DNA from: Scandinavium ludwigii_A
Lineage (GTDB): Bacteria > Pseudomonadota > Gammaproteobacteria > Enterobacterales > Enterobacteriaceae
Reading direction: 5' to 3'
Length of the DNA stretch: 64,000 nucleotides
Assembly (NCBI GenBank): GCA_050516505.1
Contig: CP191518.1
Location: 2,728,001 to 2,792,000 of the forward strand
Both the position numbers and the translations under genes were made by a program. The notes under the pieces were generated by a model. The model made no database searches. It saw nothing but the letters and a program-made list of their open reading frames with translations, and had not been told where the DNA came from. Within the stretch, counting starts at the first letter, position 1. The number at the start of each line of letters is the position of its first letter. This document shows positions 60,027-64,000 of this stretch, piece after piece.

Positions 60027-61163
60027 ATGGGACAGAGTAAAAAATTGAATACACAATCGCGTTCGCTTTCACCGCTGGTGCATCTGGCGGGGATTCGCAA
60101 AGGCTTTGATGGTAAAACAGTCATTTCAGATCTCAATCTCACCATCAATAATGGTGAATTCCTTACGCTGCTAGGCCCCTCCGGCTGCGGTAAAACCACG
60201 GTTTTACGCCTGATTGCCGGACTCGAAAATGTCGACCACGGCCGCATTCATCTTGAAGATATCGACATCACCGATGTCCCGGCGGAAAACCGCCACGTAA
60301 ATACCGTCTTTCAAAGCTACGCACTGTTCCCGCACATGACCGTGTTCGAGAACGTGGCCTTCGGCCTGCGGATGCAAAAAACGCCAGTCAACGAAATTAC
60401 GCCTCGCGTCACCGATGCCCTGCGCATGGTGCAACTAGACGCGTTTGCCCAACGCAAACCGCATCAGCTTTCCGGCGGACAGCAGCAGCGTGTGGCCATC
60501 GCCCGCGCAGTGGTGAATAAACCACGCCTATTATTGCTGGACGAATCCCTTTCTGCGCTTGATTACAAACTGCGAAAGCAGATGCAGAACGAACTAAAAG
60601 CGCTTCAGCGCAAGCTCGGCATTACCTTTGTGTTCGTCACCCACGATCAGGAAGAAGCCCTGACCATGTCTGACCGTATCGTGGTGATGCGTGATGGCAA
60701 AATCGAGCAGGACGGCACGCCGCGTGAAATTTATGAGGAGCCGAAGAACCTGTTTGTCGCCGGATTCATTGGTGAAATCAATATGTTCAACGCCACGGTA
60801 ATTGAACGTCTGGATGAACAACGCGTGCGCGCCAACGTTGAAGGCCGCGAATGTAATATCTACGTCAACTTCGCGGTGGAAAAAGGCCAGAAGCTGAATG
60901 TGCTGCTGCGTCCGGAAGATTTGCGCGTCGATGAAATTAATCATGATAATGACATCGAAGGCCTGATTGGCTACGTACGCGAGCGCAACTACAAAGGCAT
61001 GACCCTTGAATCCGTGGTTGAGCTGGAAAATGGAAAAATGGTGATGGTCAGCGAATTCTTCAATGAAGATGACCCGGACTTCGACCATTCTCTGGATCAA
61101 AAAATGGCCATCAATTGGGTCGAAAGCTGGGAGGTGGTGCTGGCTGATGAAGAACACCAGTAA
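60027..61163 (+). CDS. potA: Spermidine/putrescine ABC transporter ATPase PotA
   Basis: A 378-residue ATPase of the PotABCD polyamine importer. Walker A is GPSGCGKT, the signature LSGGQQQR, Walker B LLLLDESLSALD (with Ser in place of the usual Pro, as in E. coli), and the H-loop VTHDQEEA. The C-terminal OB-fold domain (about 245-378) is the regulatory part. It overlaps potB by 17 bases. Confidence 0.97.
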   Translation: MGQSKKLNTQSRSLSPLVHLAGIRKGFDGKTVISDLNLTINNGEFLTLLGPSGCGKTTVLRLIAGLENVDHGRIHLEDIDITDVPAENRHVNTVFQSYALFPHMTVFENVAFGLRMQKTPVNEITPRVTDALRMVQLDAFAQRKPHQLSGGQQQRVAIARAVVNKPRLLLLDESLSALDYKLRKQMQNELKALQRKLGITFVFVTHDQEEALTMSDRIVVMRDGKIEQDGTPREIYEEPKNLFVAGFIGEINMFNATVIERLDEQRVRANVEGRECNIYVNFAVEKGQKLNVLLRPEDLRVDEINHDNDIEGLIGYVRERNYKGMTLESVVELENGKMVMVSEFFNEDDPDFDHSLDQKMAINWVESWEVVLADEEHQ

Positions 61164-62004
61164 ATTCCAGAAGGTGGTGATCGCCACCATCGTCGGTTGG
61201 CTGGTGGTATTTGTCTTTCTGCCCAACCTGATGATCATCGGTACCAGCTTCCTGACCCGGGACGACGCCAGTTTCGTCAAAATGGTCTTTTCGCTGGATA
61301 ACTACGCGCGTCTACTCGACCCCCTCTATTTCGACGTTTTGCTGCACTCGCTGAATATGGCGCTGCTGGCCACGCTGGCGTGTCTGATCCTCGGCTATCC
61401 ATTCGCCTGGTTCCTGGCACGCTTGCCGGAAAAAGTCCGCCCTCTGCTGCTGTTTCTGCTGATTGTGCCGTTTTGGACCAACTCGCTGATCCGCATCTAC
61501 GGCCTGAAAATTTTCCTCAGTACCAAAGGCTATTTGAATGCGTTCCTGCTGTGGACCGGAATGATTGATACGCCGATTCGCATCATGTACACGCCAGGCG
61601 CGGTGATCATCGGCCTGGTCTACATTCTGCTGCCGTTTATGGTCATGCCCCTCTATTCCAGTATTGAGAAGCTCGACAAACCGCTGCTGGAAGCGGCCCG
61701 CGATTTAGGTGCCAATAAGTTCCAGACCTTTATTCGCATCATCATGCCGTTAACCATGCCGGGCATTATTGCCGGCTGTCTGTTAGTGATGCTGCCTGCG
61801 ATGGGGCTGTTCTACGTCTCCGACCTGATGGGCGGCGCGAAAAACCTGCTTATCGGCAACGTCATTAAAAGCCAGTTCCTGAATATCCGCGACTGGCCAT
61901 TTGGCGCGGCCACCAGCATTACGCTAACGCTGGTGATGGGCCTGATGCTGCTGGTTTACTGGCGCGCCGCGCGGTTGCTGAATAAAAAGGTGGAACTCGA
62001 ATGA
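61147..62004 (+). CDS. potB: Spermidine/putrescine permease PotB
   Basis: A 285-residue inner-membrane permease with six predicted helices. The ABC-contact EAA loop reads EAARDLGANKFQTFIRIIMPLTMPG near 180-205. The ATG at 61147 gives MKNTSKFQ, the E. coli start, inside the end of potA. It overlaps potC by four bases. Confidence 0.96.
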   Translation: MKNTSKFQKVVIATIVGWLVVFVFLPNLMIIGTSFLTRDDASFVKMVFSLDNYARLLDPLYFDVLLHSLNMALLATLACLILGYPFAWFLARLPEKVRPLLLFLLIVPFWTNSLIRIYGLKIFLSTKGYLNAFLLWTGMIDTPIRIMYTPGAVIIGLVYILLPFMVMPLYSSIEKLDKPLLEAARDLGANKFQTFIRIIMPLTMPGIIAGCLLVMLPAMGLFYVSDLMGGAKNLLIGNVIKSQFLNIRDWPFGAATSITLTLVMGLMLLVYWRAARLLNKKVELE

Positions 62005-62792
62005 TCGGTCGTCTGCTTCGCGGCGGCTTTATGACCGCCATTTACGCCTACCTTTATATTCCGATCATTATTTTGATCGTGAATTCCTTTAACAGTTCGC
62101 GGTTTGGCATTAACTGGCAGGGTTTTACCACCCAGTGGTACAGCCTGCTGATGAATAACGACAGTCTGTTGCAGGCGGCACAGCACTCACTGACGATGGC
62201 GGTATTCTCCGCGACGTTTGCCACGCTGATTGGCTCGCTCACCGCTGTGGCACTGTTTCGCTATCGTTTTCGCGGTAAACCGTTCGTCAGCGGCATGTTG
62301 TTTGTGGTGATGATGTCGCCGGATATCGTGATGGCAATCTCCCTGCTGGTGCTGTTTATGTTGATTGGTATTCCGCTCGGCTTCTGGTCGCTGTTGTTCT
62401 CGCACATTACTTTCTGCCTGCCGTTTGTGGTGGTCACCGTGTACTCTCGCCTGAAAGGCTTTGACGTGCGGATGCTGGAAGCTGCAAAAGACTTGGGCGC
62501 CAGCGAAATGACCATTCTGCGCAAAATCATCCTGCCGCTGGCAATGCCTGCGGTTGCTGCCGGATGGCTGCTAAGCTTTACCCTGTCGATGGACGATGTG
62601 GTGGTTTCCTCATTCGTCACCGGCCCGGGCTATGAAATTTTACCACTCAAGATTTATTCGATGGTTAAAGTCGGCGTTTCACCCGAGGTGAACGCGCTGG
62701 CCACCATTCTGTTACTGCTTTCTCTGGTTATGGTGGTTGCCAGCCAGATTGTGGCTCGTGATAAAACGAAATCTCAGGGGACATCGCAATGA
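62001..62792 (+). CDS. potC: Spermidine/putrescine permease PotC
   Basis: A 263-residue second permease subunit with six helices. The EAA loop reads EAAKDLGASEMTILRKIILPLAMP. Start and stop overlap the neighbouring genes by four bases each. It pairs with PotB to form the membrane channel of the importer. Confidence 0.96.
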   Translation: MIGRLLRGGFMTAIYAYLYIPIIILIVNSFNSSRFGINWQGFTTQWYSLLMNNDSLLQAAQHSLTMAVFSATFATLIGSLTAVALFRYRFRGKPFVSGMLFVVMMSPDIVMAISLLVLFMLIGIPLGFWSLLFSHITFCLPFVVVTVYSRLKGFDVRMLEAAKDLGASEMTILRKIILPLAMPAVAAGWLLSFTLSMDDVVVSSFVTGPGYEILPLKIYSMVKVGVSPEVNALATILLLLSLVMVVASQIVARDKTKSQGTSQ

Positions 62793-63823
62793 AAAAAATG
62801 CTTGCCGCCGCGGCGCTGGTGCTCGGAATGGGTGCGGCGCACGCCGATGACAGCAAAACGCTCTATTTCTACAACTGGACCGAATACGTACCGCCGGGCC
62901 TGCTGGAGCAATTCACCAAAGAGACCGGGATCAAGGTTATCTATTCGACCTATGAATCGAATGAAACCATGTACGCCAAGCTGAAAACCTATAAAGACGG
63001 CGCGTACGACCTGGTGGTTCCTTCGACCTATTTTGTCGACAAAATGCGCAAAGAAGGCATGATCCAGAAGATCGACAAAAGTAAGTTGACCAACTTCAGC
63101 AATCTTGACCCGGAAATGCTGAACAAGCCGTTTGATCCGAACAACGACTATTCGATCCCGTACATCTGGGGGGCTACGGCGATTGGCGTGAACAGCGACG
63201 CTATCGACCCGAAAACCGTCACTCGCTGGGCCGACCTGTGGAAACCGGAATATAAAGGCAGTCTGCTGCTGACCGACGATGCGCGTGAAGTGTTCCAGAT
63301 TGCGCTGCGTAAACTGGGCTATTCCGGCAATACCACCGATCCAAAAGAGATTGAGGCCGCGTATAAAGAACTGCAAAAATTGATGCCTAACGTCGCAGCG
63401 TTCAATTCTGATAACCCGGCGAATCCGTATATGGAAGGCGAAGTGAATCTGGGCATGGTGTGGAACGGTTCTGCGTATGTGGCCCGTCAGGCCGGAACCC
63501 CGCTGGAAGTGGTATGGCCGAAAGAAGGCGGTATTTTCTGGATGGACAGCCTGGCTATTCCTGCGAATGCCAAAAACGTCGACGGCGCGATGAAGCTCAT
63601 TAACTTCCTGCTGCGCCCAGATGTGGCCAAACAGGTGGCAGAAACCATCGGCTACCCGACGCCAAACCTGGCGGCGCGTAAACTTTTGGACCCCAAAGTC
63701 GCCAACGACAAATCGCTGTACCCGGATGCTGAAACCATTAAGAAAGGCGAATGGCAGAACGATGTCGGTGACGCCAGCCGTATCTACGAAGATTATTACC
63801 AGAAGCTAAAAGCGGGTCGATAA
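62789..63823 (+). CDS. potD: Spermidine/putrescine-binding protein PotD
   Basis: A 344-residue periplasmic binding protein. Signal peptide MKKMLAAAALVLGMGAAHA is cleaved before DDSKTL. YNWTEYVPPGLLEQF, VVPSTYFVDKM, and WGATAIGVNSD carry the aromatic and acidic residues that bind polyamines in E. coli PotD. A terminator follows. Confidence 0.96.
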   Translation: MKKMLAAAALVLGMGAAHADDSKTLYFYNWTEYVPPGLLEQFTKETGIKVIYSTYESNETMYAKLKTYKDGAYDLVVPSTYFVDKMRKEGMIQKIDKSKLTNFSNLDPEMLNKPFDPNNDYSIPYIWGATAIGVNSDAIDPKTVTRWADLWKPEYKGSLLLTDDAREVFQIALRKLGYSGNTTDPKEIEAAYKELQKLMPNVAAFNSDNPANPYMEGEVNLGMVWNGSAYVARQAGTPLEVVWPKEGGIFWMDSLAIPANAKNVDGAMKLINFLLRPDVAKQVAETIGYPTPNLAARKLLDPKVANDKSLYPDAETIKKGEWQNDVGDASRIYEDYYQKLKAGR

Positions 63824-63829
63824 TATGCG

Positions 63830-63858
63830 AAAAGGCGGAGCATTGCTCCGCCTTTTTT
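63830..63858 (+). terminator. Rho-independent terminator after potD
   Basis: Eight-base arms GGCGGAGC/GCTCCGCC, three-base loop, T-run of six; the A-run on the other side also serves convergent cobB. Confidence 0.92.
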
Positions 63859-63865
63859 CCACAAC

Positions 63866-64000
63866 TTAAAGCCCTTTCAGCAGCTTCGCCACATACTCGG
63901 GAACGACATCACTCGCCAGGCCGTAGTGTTTTTCTTCGAACTCGCTACCGACCTGGCTCGGTTCGAGATTGAGTTCAACGGTGTGCGCACCCTGTAGTTT
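63866..64000 (-). CDS. cobB: NAD-dependent deacylase CobB, C-terminal end
   Basis: The last 44 residues of a sirtuin. SQVGSEFEEKHYGLASDVVP followed by EYVAKLLKGL matches the C-terminus of E. coli CobB, which lies next to potD. The rest is outside the window. E. coli CobB has a few more residues at the end. It removes acyl groups from lysines using NAD. Confidence 0.85.
   Translation of the reverse strand, partial: KLQGAHTVELNLEPSQVGSEFEEKHYGLASDVVPEYVAKLLKGL

Noticed and set aside
1..64000. CRISPR array, tRNA or rRNA genes, intact insertion sequences or prophage genes
   Set aside because: No regularly spaced repeats, cloverleaf sequences, transposase or phage structural genes other than T6SS homologues were seen.

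Overview
The window is a stretch of enterobacterial chromosome of about 55% GC. Its housekeeping genes (icd, rluE, nudJ, mnmA, hflD, purB, phoPQ, roxA, pepT, potABCD, cobB) match the Escherichia coli gene set and order closely. The full type VI secretion (T6SS) locus, the YjcS alkylsulfatase and the extra Kbp paralogue point to the Enterobacter/Lelliottia/Leclercia side of the family. The genus cannot be fixed from sequence reading alone.

Region 1 (1-18.8 kb) is a mosaic flank. It starts with the end of a NimT-like MFS transporter, a glutamine-amidotransferase-like protein, a DUF523 (TudS-like) protein, the lipoprotein YoaF and the diguanylate cyclase DgcP. A set of small genes follows: YidB, a cold-shock gene with a downstream YmcF/YnfQ-like zinc protein, a 56-residue zinc-ribbon protein, a glycine-zipper protein, and a DinI-like gene behind a LexA box. 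Then come an EAL phosphodiesterase, an IprA/YaiV-like regulator, a periplasmic alkylsulfatase, an outer-membrane protein next to a TetR regulator and palindromic site, a YagU-like protein and a hybrid GGDEF-GGDEF-EAL protein. Three c-di-GMP enzymes therefore lie within 16 kb.

Region 2 (18.6-47.0 kb) is one long minus-strand T6SS locus with all thirteen core genes: tssB, tssC, tssK, tssL, an OmpA-family gene, hcp, clpV, then cargo, then tssM, tssA, tssF, tssG, tssJ, tssE and a vasL-type gene. The cargo section sits between clpV and tssM. It holds a DUF2778 (Tlde1-like) peptidoglycan-targeting candidate with a 75-residue membrane partner, VgrG with a C-terminal extension, a class-3 lipase effector, two paralogous lipoproteins that are probably its immunity proteins, PAAR, and an unrecognised membrane protein. 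An unrecognised 157-residue protein lies between tssE and vasL. The effector/immunity part is visibly richer in A+T than the structural genes.

Region 3 (47.0-48.1 kb) is a gene-poor junction between the T6SS operon and the 3' end of icd, with one decayed reading frame. The icd 3' end is a known integration target in E. coli (prophage e14).

Region 4 (48.1-64.0 kb) is conserved core. It covers isocitrate dehydrogenase, 23S rRNA and tRNA modification, purine synthesis, the PhoPQ two-component system, the ribosomal oxygenase RoxA, peptidase T, the spermidine/putrescine importer and the end of the sirtuin CobB. The one departure from E. coli order is a Kbp-like LysM gene between purB and phoP. 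No tRNA, rRNA, CRISPR array, intact insertion sequence or prophage was seen.
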